64,000 nucleotides of DNA, from positions 1 to 64,000 of the forward strand of contig NZ_JACEZT010000021.1 of assembly GCF_014042345.1 (NCBI RefSeq). The letters are read 5' to 3'. A program made the translations under genes and the position numbers. This document shows positions 19,913-27,695 of the stretch, in pieces (position 1 is the stretch's first letter; each line of letters starts with the position of its first letter). Source of the stretch: Rugamonas brunnea. Its GTDB lineage: Bacteria; Pseudomonadota; Gammaproteobacteria; Burkholderiales; Burkholderiaceae_D. The notes beneath the pieces are model-generated. The model did not search any database. It worked only from the letters and a program-made list of their open reading frames with translations, and was not told the origin of the DNA.

Positions 19913-20551
19913 TTAATGCCAGGTGCGCATCAGGCCCACGGCCAGGCCTTCGAGCGCGAACTCGTCCGCCTCGGGATCGACCTTGATGATCTTGAAGTCG
20001 GGATTCTCCGGCAGCAGTTCGATGGTGGCGCCGGTCTTGCGGTAGCGCTTGACCGTGACGTCGTTGCCGATGCGGGCCACGACGATCTGGCCGTTCTTGG
20101 CACTGTCCACCTTCTTCACGGCCAGCAGGTCGCCATCCATGATGCCGGCGTCGCGCATCGATTCGCCGCGCACCTTGAGCAGGAAGTCGGGCTTGGCCGA
20201 GAACAGGGCCGGGTCCACGCTGTAGCTTGTTTCCAGGTTTTCCTGCGCCAGGATGGGCGAGCCGGCCGCCACGCGGCCGATCAGCGGCAGCGACATCATC
20301 ACGGTGGCGGCCACTTTATGCGCCGCCGCTTCCGCATGTTCGCCCAGCAGACGGATGCCGCGCGAGGTGCCGGCTGCGATTTCGATGGCGCCCTTGCGCG
20401 CCAGCGCCTGCAGGTGTTCCTCGGCCGCGTTGGCCGATTTGAAGCCCAGCTCGCTCGCGATTTCCGCGCGGGTGGGAGGGAAGCCGGTGTTTTCGATGGC
20501 ATCCTTGATCAGGTTGAGAATTTGTTCTTGCCGTGCGGTGAGCTTAATCAT
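19913..20551 (-). CDS. lexA: SOS repressor LexA
   Basis: LexA represses DNA-damage genes and is inactivated by RecA-stimulated self-cleavage. The 212-residue protein has an N-terminal winged helix-turn-helix (LTARQEQILNLI ... FPPTRAEIASELG). The cleavage site is A96-G97 (GRVAAGSP), with catalytic Ser131 (GESM) and Lys168 (VTVKRY). The start is taken at the MIKLT methionine; the antisense extension beyond it runs across rpsF and is not real. Two SOS boxes lie just upstream, so it is autoregulated. Confidence 0.97.
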   Translation of the reverse strand: MIKLTARQEQILNLIKDAIENTGFPPTRAEIASELGFKSANAAEEHLQALARKGAIEIAAGTSRGIRLLGEHAEAAAHKVAATVMMSLPLIGRVAAGSPILAQENLETSYSVDPALFSAKPDFLLKVRGESMRDAGIMDGDLLAVKKVDSAKNGQIVVARIGNDVTVKRYRKTGATIELLPENPDFKIIKVDPEADEFALEGLAVGLMRTWH

Positions 20552-20565
20552 GAGGGCGCCAGGGG

Positions 20566-20581
20566 CTGTGGATATAGACAG
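20566..20581 (-). promoter_or_regulatory. LexA (SOS) box 1
   Basis: CTGT-N8-ACAG is exact. On the lexA strand it reads CTGTCTATATCCACAG, with the AT-alternating core of the gammaproteobacterial-type box. It is centred about 23 bp from the lexA start. Confidence 0.85.
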
Positions 20582-20582
20582 T

Positions 20583-20598
20583 CTGTATTTTTGTACAG
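20583..20598 (-). promoter_or_regulatory. LexA (SOS) box 2
   Basis: A second exact CTGT-N8-ACAG lies one base beyond box 1. On the lexA strand it reads CTGTACAAAAATACAG. Tandem boxes of this kind give tight autorepression in E. coli lexA. Confidence 0.85.
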
Positions 20599-20717
20599 TG
20601 CGCCTGTGATTGCAAGAGCAATTCCTTGCTTTGGGCGAAATAATGTGAAAAAAACTGGTGCATGGTTGCTGCACCGGCCCCATCGCGCCCGCGCCTGGGC
20701 TAAAAACGATGCCGGTG

Positions 20718-20746
20718 TTGAACTTTTGGGCGAAAGCTGCTATAGT
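20718..20746 (+). promoter_or_regulatory. Promoter of the rpsF-priB-rpsR-rplI operon
   Basis: TTGAAC (20718-20723), a 17-bp spacer and TATAGT (20741-20746) fit sigma-70 well. Transcription near 20753 gives a leader of about 66 nt. Confidence 0.7.
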
Positions 20747-20763
20747 CGCCGGCTTACCTCTTC

Positions 20764-20789
20764 CCACACCTGTCTTGACGCCAGGGTGG
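20764..20789 (+). promoter_or_regulatory. Stem-loop in the rpsF leader
   Basis: CCAC, a bulged A and CCTG pair with CAGG/GTGG across a 9-nt loop, beginning about 11 nt after the predicted start of transcription. Its position matches S6:S18 autoregulatory leaders, but the conserved CCG of that motif was not found, so the assignment is open. Confidence 0.3.
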
Positions 20790-20818
20790 GCTATTTCACA
20801 GTCCTTAAGGGAGTTTGC

Positions 20819-21205
20819 ATGCGTCACTATGAAATTGTCTTTATCGTCCACCCGGACCAGAGCGAGCAAGTGCCCGCCATGATCGAACGCTACAAAGCCA
20901 GCGTAACCAGCCGCGGCGGTTCGGTCCACCGTGTTGAAGATTGGGGCCGCCGTCAAATGGCTTACTCGATCCAGAAACTGGCCAAAGCACACTACATCTG
21001 CATGAACATCGAATGCGACAACGAGACCCTGGTCGAGCTGGAAACCGCATTCAAATTCAATGATGCCGTGCTGCGTCACCTGACCGTCAAGATGAAGAAA
21101 GCGGAAACCGCTCCTTCGCCAATGATGAAGTCGGTACAACGTGAAGATGCAGCGAAATCCCATCGCGCTGAAGCTCCAGCGGCCGCCGCCGCTCCTGCAG
21201 CCTAA
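20819..21205 (+). CDS. rpsF: 30S ribosomal protein S6
   Basis: S6 binds 16S rRNA with S18 in the platform of the small subunit. The sequence MRHYEIVFIVHPDQSEQVPAM is diagnostic. The 128-residue protein ends in an Ala/Pro-rich tail common in betaproteobacteria. AAGGGAG at 20807-20813 is a good ribosome site. Its TAA stop is in the same frame as priB, so the two genes differ by one stop codon and six in-frame codons. Confidence 0.97.
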   Translation: MRHYEIVFIVHPDQSEQVPAMIERYKASVTSRGGSVHRVEDWGRRQMAYSIQKLAKAHYICMNIECDNETLVELETAFKFNDAVLRHLTVKMKKAETAPSPMMKSVQREDAAKSHRAEAPAAAAAPAA

Positions 21206-21223
21206 ATTGCGCAGGAATCCGAG

Positions 21224-21532
21224 CTGAACGAACTCCGGTTCACTGCCCTCATCGCCGAACGGGACGCCATCAGGTTCACCCCGGCCGGCATGCCGATCGT
21301 CAATGCTGTACTCCAGCACCGGTCGCAGCAGGTGGAGGCGGGCATCGCCAGGTTGAGCGAGTTTGAAGTGTCCGCCGTTGCCGCGGGCGAGATTTCAACC
21401 CGCTTCAGCCAGACCCCGCTGGGGGGCGTGTATCAGTTCACGGGATTTCTGAACAAGAAAAGCCGCAATAGCAAAAGCCTGGTATTTCACATCATTGATT
21501 TTCGTGCTGTCGCAGACAGCGCACCTATTTAG
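21224..21532 (+). CDS. priB: Primosomal replication protein PriB, probable CTG start
   Basis: PriB is a single-stranded-DNA-binding OB-fold protein that helps PriA reload DnaB at stalled forks. Residues NELRFTALIAERDAIRFTPAG match the N-terminus of the family. These lie upstream of the first in-frame ATG (21290), which would delete the first beta strand. The frame is closed by the rpsF stop at 21203-21205, and no ATG, GTG or TTG lies between. CTG 21224, 7 nt after AGGA (21213-21216), is the best start and gives 102 residues, the normal length. The other option is ATT at 21206. Confidence 0.88.
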   Translation: MNELRFTALIAERDAIRFTPAGMPIVNAVLQHRSQQVEAGIARLSEFEVSAVAAGEISTRFSQTPLGGVYQFTGFLNKKSRNSKSLVFHIIDFRAVADSAPI

Positions 21533-21547
21533 ATACAGGAGCCTAAA

Positions 21548-21838
21548 ATGGCATTCGGTAAAAAGTTCGACAAAAACAAGCTCAAGCTGAAAGAAAAGCG
21601 CAAGCAACAAAACCCACTGTTCAAGCGTAAGAAGTTCTGCCGCTTCACGGCCGCTCACGTGGAACAAGTGGACTACAAAGACGTAGACACGCTCAAGGAC
21701 TTCGTCCAGGAAAACGGCAAGATCATGCCAGCACGTCTGACCGGTACCAAGGCGCACTACCAGCGTCAAGTTGACACCGCCATCAAGCGCGCTCGCTACC
21801 TCGCGCTGCTGCCATACACCGATCTGCACAACGCTTAA
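21548..21838 (+). CDS. rpsR: 30S ribosomal protein S18
   Basis: S18 partners S6 on the 30S platform. The 96 residues contain KKFCRFTAAHVEQVDYKD and the C-terminal TGTKAHYQRQVDTAIKRARYLALLPY, both typical. It carries an N-terminal basic extension seen in betaproteobacteria. It lies 15 bp after priB, with an AGGAG at about 21536-21540 before ATG 21548. Confidence 0.97.
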   Translation: MAFGKKFDKNKLKLKEKRKQQNPLFKRKKFCRFTAAHVEQVDYKDVDTLKDFVQENGKIMPARLTGTKAHYQRQVDTAIKRARYLALLPYTDLHNA

Positions 21839-21871
21839 TCGCGTCGTCTAGATAAGATCCTGGAGAGAACT

Positions 21872-22324
21872 ATGCAAATCATTCTGTTGGAAAAAGTCGT
21901 TAACCTGGGCAACCTGGGTGAAGTCGTGAAGGTCAAAGACGGTTACGCACGTAACTTCCTGATCCCGCAAAAAATGGCCCGTCGCGCTACCGCGTCGGCC
22001 GTGGCGGAATTCGAAGTCAAGCGCGCTGAACTGGAAAAAGCTGCTGCCGCCAAGCTGGCCGCTGCCCAAGCCCAAGGCGAGAAGCTGAATGGCATGACCG
22101 TGACCGTGTCGCAAAAAGCGGGCGTGGACGGCCGTCTGTTCGGTTCCGTGACCAACTTCGACATCGCTGAAGCCCTGACCAAAGCTGGTTTCGCTGTTGA
22201 AAAAGCTGCCGTGCGCATGCCTACCGGTCCTCTGAAGGCCGTCGGCGAGCACCCAGTGACCGTTGCTCTGCACACCGACGTGGTGGTGGAAGTGACCGTT
22301 GCTGTCGTGGGCGAAGCTGCCTAA
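21872..22324 (+). CDS. rplI: 50S ribosomal protein L9
   Basis: L9 bridges the L1 stalk base and supports reading-frame fidelity. It opens MQIILLEKVVNLGNLGEVVKVKDGYARNFLIP, the L9 signature, followed by the long connecting helix (VKRAELEKAAAAKL) and the C-terminal rRNA-binding domain. The 150-residue length is standard. It is the last gene before a strong terminator. Confidence 0.98.
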   Translation: MQIILLEKVVNLGNLGEVVKVKDGYARNFLIPQKMARRATASAVAEFEVKRAELEKAAAAKLAAAQAQGEKLNGMTVTVSQKAGVDGRLFGSVTNFDIAEALTKAGFAVEKAAVRMPTGPLKAVGEHPVTVALHTDVVVEVTVAVVGEAA

Positions 22325-22375
22325 GTCACACCGCACTGGCGCGGGCGGTCACGCCCGCCGCCGAGCAAAGAAAAA

Positions 22376-22397
22376 AGCCGGGTTCGCCCGGCTTTTT
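22376..22397 (+). terminator. Intrinsic terminator of the rpsF operon
   Basis: AGCCGGG pairs with CCCGGCT across a TTCG tetraloop (22383-22386), with five T at the end and A6 on the left. A second GC hairpin (22341-22358) lies just upstream. Confidence 0.9.
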
Positions 22398-22539
22398 CTA
22401 TGGGCGTCTAACTGGTTGATTTTGCAAGATATTGCCTCATGGCACCGCCTTTCAAGGCGCCCGATGACATTCGCCCTTTTTTGTAGCCAAGCTACGAAAT
22501 TTTTTCTCGTCAATAATTTTTGGCGGCTGACTATGCAGG

Positions 22540-22545
22540 TATAAT
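22540..22545 (+). promoter_or_regulatory. Consensus -10 placing dnaB transcription at its start codon
   Basis: A perfect TATAAT ends 7 bp before the dnaB ATG at 22553. The -35 region is T-rich but not consensus. No Shine-Dalgarno lies between the -10 and the ATG. Confidence 0.55.
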
Positions 22546-22552
22546 TCGCGCC

Positions 22553-23938
22553 ATGAACGCCCCCCCAGATCCACAAGTCGATTCACTCCGCATCCCACCG
22601 CACTCCATCGAAGCAGAACAGTCTGTGATCGGTGGCTTGTTGCGTGACAATGCGGCGTTTGACCGCATCGCCGACTTCATGCATGCGGAAGACTTCTACC
22701 GTTATGACCACCGTTTGATCTTTGAACAGATCGTGCGGCTGATCAACGCATCCAAGCCGGCCGACGTGATCACCGTGTTCGAAGCGCTGAGCCAGCTCGG
22801 CAAGGCGGACGACGTGGGGGGCTTGAGCTATCTGAACGCGATGGCGCAAAACACGCCATCGGCGGCCAACATCCGCCGTTATGCCGAGATCGTGCGCGAT
22901 CGTGGCATCCTGCGCCAGCTGATCACGGTGGCCGACGAGATCTCGGGCCAGGCCTTCAGCCCTCAGGGCAAGGAGGTCAAGCAGATGCTGGACGAGGCCG
23001 AATCGAAGATCTTCGCCATCGCCGAGCAGGGCGCGCGCGGCGCGGCCGGCTGGACCGCCGTGCAGCCGCTGCTGACCCAGGTGGTCGAGCGTATCGACGA
23101 ACTGTACAGCCGAGACAACCAGAGTGAAATCACGGGCGTGCCGACCGGTTTCATCGACCTGGACCGCATGACCTCCGGCCTGCAGCCGGGCGACCTGGTG
23201 ATCGTGGCCGGCCGTCCTTCCATGGGCAAGACGGCATTTTCTGTCAACATCGGCGAGAACGTGGCGATCGAAGCGGGCTTGCCCGTGGCCGTGTTCTCGA
23301 TGGAGATGGGCGGCGCCCAGCTGGCCATGCGTATGCTGGGCTCGGTGGGCCAGCTCGACCAGCACCGCCTGCGCACGGGCCGCCTGAACGACGAGGACTG
23401 GCCGCGCCTGACGCACGCCATCCAGAAGATGAACGACGCCCAGTTGTTCATCGACGAGACCCCGGCCCTGAACCCGATCGAGATGCGCGCGCGCGCCCGG
23501 CGCCTGTCGCGCCAGTGCGGCAAGCTGGGCCTGATCATCGTCGACTACCTGCAGCTGATGCAGGGTTCCACCCCGGGCGACAACCGCGCCTCCGAGATCT
23601 CGGAAATCTCGCGTAGCCTGAAGGGCCTGGCCAAGGAGCTGCAGTGCCCCGTGATCGCCCTGTCGCAGCTGAACCGCTCGCTGGAACAACGCCCCAACAA
23701 ACGACCCGTCATGTCCGACTTGCGCGAATCGGGCGCTATCGAGCAGGACGCGGACGTCATCATCTTCCTGTATCGGGACGAGGTCTACAACCCGGACTCG
23801 CCCGATAAAGGCACGGCCGAGATCATCATCGGCAAGCAGCGTAACGGCCCGATTGGCGCTGTGCGCCTGACCTGGATAGGCCAATACACCAAGTTTGGCA
23901 ACTATGTCGGCAACCTGGCGCTTTACCAAGGCGACTAA
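22553..23938 (+). CDS. dnaB: Replicative DNA helicase DnaB
   Basis: DnaB is the hexameric 5'-3' helicase of the replication fork. The N-terminal primase-interacting domain starts IPPHSIEAEQSVIGGLL. The RecA-like motor has Walker A GRPSMGKT (about residues 219-226), Walker B LIIVDYLQLM and the C-terminal SDLRESGAIEQDADVI arginine-finger region. The length of 461 residues is normal and no intein is present. ATG 22553 matches the family start. The in-frame TTG at 22520 lies upstream of the -10 element. Confidence 0.97.
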   Translation: MNAPPDPQVDSLRIPPHSIEAEQSVIGGLLRDNAAFDRIADFMHAEDFYRYDHRLIFEQIVRLINASKPADVITVFEALSQLGKADDVGGLSYLNAMAQNTPSAANIRRYAEIVRDRGILRQLITVADEISGQAFSPQGKEVKQMLDEAESKIFAIAEQGARGAAGWTAVQPLLTQVVERIDELYSRDNQSEITGVPTGFIDLDRMTSGLQPGDLVIVAGRPSMGKTAFSVNIGENVAIEAGLPVAVFSMEMGGAQLAMRMLGSVGQLDQHRLRTGRLNDEDWPRLTHAIQKMNDAQLFIDETPALNPIEMRARARRLSRQCGKLGLIIVDYLQLMQGSTPGDNRASEISEISRSLKGLAKELQCPVIALSQLNRSLEQRPNKRPVMSDLRESGAIEQDADVIIFLYRDEVYNPDSPDKGTAEIIIGKQRNGPIGAVRLTWIGQYTKFGNYVGNLALYQGD

Positions 23939-23944
23939 CCCCAC

Positions 23945-23966
23945 GCCGCCCGCTAGCCTGGGCGGC
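23945..23966 (+). terminator. Hairpin between dnaB and the DUF47 gene
   Basis: GCCGCCC (23945-23951) pairs with GGGCGGC (23960-23966) across an 8-nt loop, 6 bp after the dnaB stop. There is no T-run, so it may attenuate or stabilise rather than terminate. Confidence 0.4.
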
Positions 23967-23998
23967 CAAGCAACTCGAAATACTCAACGGAGAATGAC

Positions 23999-24625
23999 AT
24001 GTTTGGACGTTTGATGCCCACCGAGGGCAAATTTTTTGACCTGTTCAACCAGCACGCGGAACTGTGCGTCAAGGGCGCGCGCGAGATGGTGGCCCTGATG
24101 AGCAACTTCGACGACCTGGAAAACCGCGTGCACGCCATTGAGGGCGTCGAGAAGCAAGCCGACAAGATCACCTACGCCACCGTCGATCTGCTGCACAAGA
24201 CCTTCATCACCCCGCTGGACCGCGACGACATCCACAAGCTGATCACCCGCATGGACGACATCCTGGACCTGCTGGAAGACGCGGCCCAGACCGTTTCGCT
24301 GTACGACCTGCACGCCGTCACGCCGGAAGCCAAGCGGCTGGCCGAACTGGTGCTGGCCTGCGCCGAGAAGGTCAAGGAAGCCGTCGGCATGCTGCACAAC
24401 ATGGACAACTCGCGCCAGATCGTGGCCGTGTGCGAAGAGATCGACCGCCTGGAATCGGACGCCGACCACGTGATGCGCGCCGCCATGTCCAAGCTGTTCC
24501 GCGACGAGCCGGACGTGCGCCACCTGATCAAGATGAAGGCCATCTACGAGATCCTGGAAACGGTGACCGACCGTTGCGAAGATGTGGCCAACATCATCGA
24601 AGGCATCATCGTTGAAAACGCCTGA
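23999..24625 (+). CDS. DUF47 family PhoU-like accessory protein of the phosphate transporter
   Basis: The 208-residue all-helical protein shows the two PhoU-like bundles of DUF47. The E/D-rich metal-binding motifs are visible: ENRVHAIEGVEKQAD, DRDDIHKLITRMDDILDLLED and EEIDRLESDADHVMR. Members are encoded next to Pit permeases and are thought to modulate phosphate uptake. Here pit follows 57 bp downstream on the same strand. It is cytoplasmic, with no signal or membrane segment. Confidence 0.9.
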   Translation: MFGRLMPTEGKFFDLFNQHAELCVKGAREMVALMSNFDDLENRVHAIEGVEKQADKITYATVDLLHKTFITPLDRDDIHKLITRMDDILDLLEDAAQTVSLYDLHAVTPEAKRLAELVLACAEKVKEAVGMLHNMDNSRQIVAVCEEIDRLESDADHVMRAAMSKLFRDEPDVRHLIKMKAIYEILETVTDRCEDVANIIEGIIVENA

Positions 24626-24682
24626 GCCCCGCTACCCGCGGTGCTGGCGTCCTGAATCAGACAAAATCGAAAAGAACAATTC

Positions 24683-25693
24683 ATGCATACCCTTCAAATG
24701 AGCATCTACGTGCTGGGCATCCTGATCGCCCTGGCACTGGTGTTTGACTTCATGAACGGCTTCCACGACGCCGCCAACGCGATCGCGACGGTGGTGTCGA
24801 CCGGCGTGCTCAAGCCGCAGACGGCGGTGGCCATGGCTGCGCTGTTCAACTTCACCGCCATCTTCGTGGTGGGGCTGGGCGTGGCGGCCACGGTGGGCAA
24901 GGGCACCATCGACCCCGGCGTGGTGGACCAGTACGTGATCTTCGGCGCGCTGGTCGGCGCCATCGCCTGGAACCTGTTCACGTGGTACTACGGCATTCCA
25001 TCCTCGTCCTCGCACGCGCTGATCGGCGGCCTGGTGGGCGCGGCCGTCGCCAAGTCGGGCACCGGCGCGCTGGCCGGCGGCGGCCTGCTCAAGACCGTCG
25101 AATGGATCATCCTGTCGCCGCTGCTGGGCTTCATCCTCGGCTCGCTGATCATGCTGATCGTGTCGTGGGTGTTCGTGCGCTCCACGCCGCGCAAGGTGGA
25201 CCGCTGGTTCCGCCGCCTGCAACTGCTGTCGGCCGCAAGCTACAGCCTGGGCCACGGCGGCAACGACGCGCAAAAGACCATCGGTATCATCTGGATGCTG
25301 CTGATCGCGGCCGGCCACGTGGCCGCCACCGACAAGCAGCCGCCGATGTGGGTGATCGTGTCGTGCTACACGGCCATCTCGGCCGGCACGCTGTTCGGCG
25401 GCTGGCGCATCGTCAAGACCATGGGCCAGAAGATCACCAAGCTGAAACCGGTGGGCGGCTTCTGCGCCGAAAGCGGCGGCGCGCTCACGCTGCTGATCGC
25501 CAGCCACTTCGGCGTGCCCGTGTCGACCACCCACACCATCACCGGCGCCATCGTCGGCGTCGGCTCGGCCCAGAAGATGTCGGCCGTGCGCTGGGGCGTG
25601 GCGGGCAACATCGTGTGGGCGTGGATCTTCACCATCCCCGCGTCGGCTTTCGTGGCCGCGTGCGCGTGGTGGCTGGGGCATCACATCATGTAA
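24683..25693 (+). CDS. pit: Low-affinity inorganic phosphate transporter, PiT family
   Basis: The 336-residue integral membrane protein has about ten helices. It carries the two PiT signatures FDFMNGFHDAANAIATVVSTGVL near the N-terminus and SYSLGHGGNDAQKTIGI in the middle. GVPVSTTHTITGAIVGVG near the C-terminus is also conserved. PiT proteins move metal-phosphate with protons or sodium. It pairs with the DUF47 gene upstream and ends at a strong terminator. Confidence 0.94.
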   Translation: MHTLQMSIYVLGILIALALVFDFMNGFHDAANAIATVVSTGVLKPQTAVAMAALFNFTAIFVVGLGVAATVGKGTIDPGVVDQYVIFGALVGAIAWNLFTWYYGIPSSSSHALIGGLVGAAVAKSGTGALAGGGLLKTVEWIILSPLLGFILGSLIMLIVSWVFVRSTPRKVDRWFRRLQLLSAASYSLGHGGNDAQKTIGIIWMLLIAAGHVAATDKQPPMWVIVSCYTAISAGTLFGGWRIVKTMGQKITKLKPVGGFCAESGGALTLLIASHFGVPVSTTHTITGAIVGVGSAQKMSAVRWGVAGNIVWAWIFTIPASAFVAACAWWLGHHIM

Positions 25694-25720
25694 GACGGCG
25701 GCCTGCGGGCAGCCAGCGAA

Positions 25721-25748
25721 AAAGGGAGCCGATGGCTCCCTTTTTTTT
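25721..25748 (+). terminator. Intrinsic terminator after pit
   Basis: AAGGGAGCC pairs with GGCTCCC(TT) across a GAT loop, followed by eight T (25741-25748). Confidence 0.9.
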
Positions 25749-25863
25749 CCTCACACCGATCCCGCAATCCGCGCGATCTGGCCCCGCAGGTTTGCCGCTA
25801 CATGCGCGCGGGGCAGTACCGGCATCGCAGTGTGGGAATGTGTGGAATTTCAAATTCGTCGAG

Positions 25864-25883
25864 CTGATATTCTGTTGTATCAG
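25864..25883. promoter_or_regulatory. Dyad upstream of the YdeI-like gene
   Basis: CTGATA-N8-TATCAG is a perfect 6-bp inverted repeat about 78 bp before the start codon. It has operator-like geometry, but no -35/-10 pair is clear nearby. The rest of 25749-25960 holds nothing recognisable. Confidence 0.25.
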
Positions 25884-25960
25884 TCCGAGATCGGCCAGGA
25901 GCCGGCGGTCAGCTCCGGCAGACACCGAGGCCGGACTCAATACAAGATCGGGGTAATGAA

Positions 25961-26578
25961 ATGACGGCGGATGTTGAGACCATGCTGTTCCCATCCCAAG
26001 GAGCGTTTGCGCATTGGTTGGCGGCGCACCACGATGTCTCTGACGGGGTGTGGTTGCAGCACGCGAAGAAAGGGGCTCCGGTCCCCAGCGTCAGCTACCA
26101 GGAGGCGCTGGAAGTTGCATTGTGCTTCGGCTGGATCGATGGCCAGAAGCGTGCACTCGACGTCCATCACTATCTGCAGCGCTGGACACCGCGGCGCCCG
26201 CGCAGTATTTGGTCCAAGGTCAATTGCGAGAAGGCGCTCAGGTATATTGAGGAGGGTAAAATGCAGCCGAGCGGACTAGCTGAAGTCGAGCGAGCGCGAA
26301 AAGATGGCCGATGGGATGCCGCATACGATTCGGCTAGCACGGCCCGCGTGCCGCCCGAACTGCATGCGGCTTTTGCCGATCACCCCGGGGCCGCCGAATT
26401 TTTCGCCACGCTCAATTCTCAACACCGTTATGCAGTGTTGTTTCGGTTGCAGACAGCAGTAAAGCCCGAGACCAAAGCACGTAAGGCCCAGGAGTATGCA
26501 ACCATGCTGGCTCGGCATGAAACGCTTCATCCCGTCATGGCGAAGAAGCGGGGCAAGGTGATCGAGGACACGCCGTAA
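25961..26578 (+). CDS. YdeI/OmpD-associated family protein
   Basis: The 205-residue protein matches the YdeI family: GVWLQHAKKGAPVPSVSYQEALEVALCFGWIDGQKRALD, then RSIWSKVNCEKALRYIEEGKMQPSGLAEVERARKDGRW. Family members are small cytoplasmic proteins tied to resistance to polymyxin or bacteriocin stress in some bacteria, with no proven biochemical activity. It stands alone between a terminator and a lower-GC patch, and may mark the left edge of an accessory segment. Confidence 0.85.
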   Translation: MTADVETMLFPSQGAFAHWLAAHHDVSDGVWLQHAKKGAPVPSVSYQEALEVALCFGWIDGQKRALDVHHYLQRWTPRRPRSIWSKVNCEKALRYIEEGKMQPSGLAEVERARKDGRWDAAYDSASTARVPPELHAAFADHPGAAEFFATLNSQHRYAVLFRLQTAVKPETKARKAQEYATMLARHETLHPVMAKKRGKVIEDTP

Positions 26579-26656
26579 AGTAATGAAGGCAACGCGTCGC
26601 GGTAACTTCCGAAAGCGGCCGGGAGCAGACAGACTCATCTCAATGGCTATAGCATT

Positions 26657-26992
26657 ATGAAACGTTTCAATCAAATTCTTTTGGCAACAGCTTTAACATT
26701 CGTCGCGTGCAGTGGGGCTGCTGTCGAAAGGTCCACCTCGTTGCTCCGCAAATTTCATCTAAAGCGAGGACAGGATTATGCAGCCGTAAAGGCCATTTTG
26801 CTTAAGCATGGATGGAGTGTTGATACGCAATATGGGGACGGAACCACCCCGTACGGGTTCGCTGAGGTCATCTGTGGCAGCGGCTGGGGTGCGGTCTGTT
26901 CTTCTCGGTTTTTTCTGGGCTCCAGAAAGGTTCTAATAACCCTCAAACCCAAGAGGACACTTGTGGTTGAGGGGCTCTGGGATGACAGATGA
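26657..26992 (+). CDS. Small secreted protein of unknown function
   Basis: The 111-residue product begins with a signal peptide (MKRFNQILLATALTFVACSG). A cysteine sits where a lipobox would be, but the preceding FVA is a poor match, so it may be either lipidated or cleaved. The mature part has a conserved-looking YAAVKAILLKHGW helix and paired cysteines (VICGSGWGAVCSS) that could form a disulfide. I do not recognise the family. Codon use is more AT-rich than in flanking housekeeping genes, which suggests recent gain. The next gene starts 3 bp after its stop. Confidence 0.7.
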   Translation: MKRFNQILLATALTFVACSGAAVERSTSLLRKFHLKRGQDYAAVKAILLKHGWSVDTQYGDGTTPYGFAEVICGSGWGAVCSSRFFLGSRKVLITLKPKRTLVVEGLWDDR

Positions 26993-26995
26993 TCC

Positions 26996-27580
26996 ATGCA
27001 TAAACTTGGTAGAGACAGGCCGGATGCGGTCGGCCATTTCGCATTATGCTGGCATGAAATTATGTCGAAAGTTCAGGAGACTCGAGTAGTGGTGACGATG
27101 ACAGTGGACGATGCCGCTGCTCTTAAACGTATAAGTGGGGCATTCAACAATTGCTTACGTCCAGTTCATTTCACCGACTTTCAGCACTGCGAGGAGTGCG
27201 CAGAGCATGATCGAACTCTCTTGTCGCGTACTCCAGATACGATAGCAATCCAAGATGTTGGCAATCCTGGCTGGGATCCGATCTGTTTCATTTCTCCAGA
27301 AGGTTTTCTGTATTACATACCTGGTCTGGCTAGATTGGTCTTTGAGGAGCCTCTTTATGGATATAGTTGGTATGCCGCTCAATTCCTCTGGCATCTAATC
27401 TCAGATGGTCCGTCCAACAATCGTTTTAATGCGTGCACGCCCAAACAAAGAGCGGCGATCGCGGCCTTTATTGGTCACCTCATCGACACCCGCGCCGACC
27501 AACTAGATGAGGAATGTCTCACTGACGATGCTCTGCGGGCGTGGGAGATATGGAGCCAGATAAAGACTTGTGATCCTTGA
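26996..27580 (+). CDS. DUF6714-like protein
   Basis: The protein is 194 residues from the first ATG, or 172 from the ATG at 27062; no ribosome site decides between them. The central HFTDFQHCEECAEHDRTL and GFLYYIPGLARLVFEEP segments resemble the DUF6714 family as I recall it, whose function is unknown. It is cytoplasmic, with no membrane segment. The gene is visibly lower in GC than its neighbours and may be coupled to the secreted-protein gene 3 bp upstream, so an effector/immunity-type pair is one possibility, without direct evidence. Confidence 0.65.
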   Translation: MHKLGRDRPDAVGHFALCWHEIMSKVQETRVVVTMTVDDAAALKRISGAFNNCLRPVHFTDFQHCEECAEHDRTLLSRTPDTIAIQDVGNPGWDPICFISPEGFLYYIPGLARLVFEEPLYGYSWYAAQFLWHLISDGPSNNRFNACTPKQRAAIAAFIGHLIDTRADQLDEECLTDDALRAWEIWSQIKTCDP

Positions 27581-27695
27581 ATCACCGGAAGTTAACCTGC
27601 TCCAAGCGAGGAACGACTGCAGACGAACTTCTGCTAAGGGGCGATTACAGCGTATCGTTCACACCGTGATTGTTCGCTTCAGGGGAAGCTCATTA

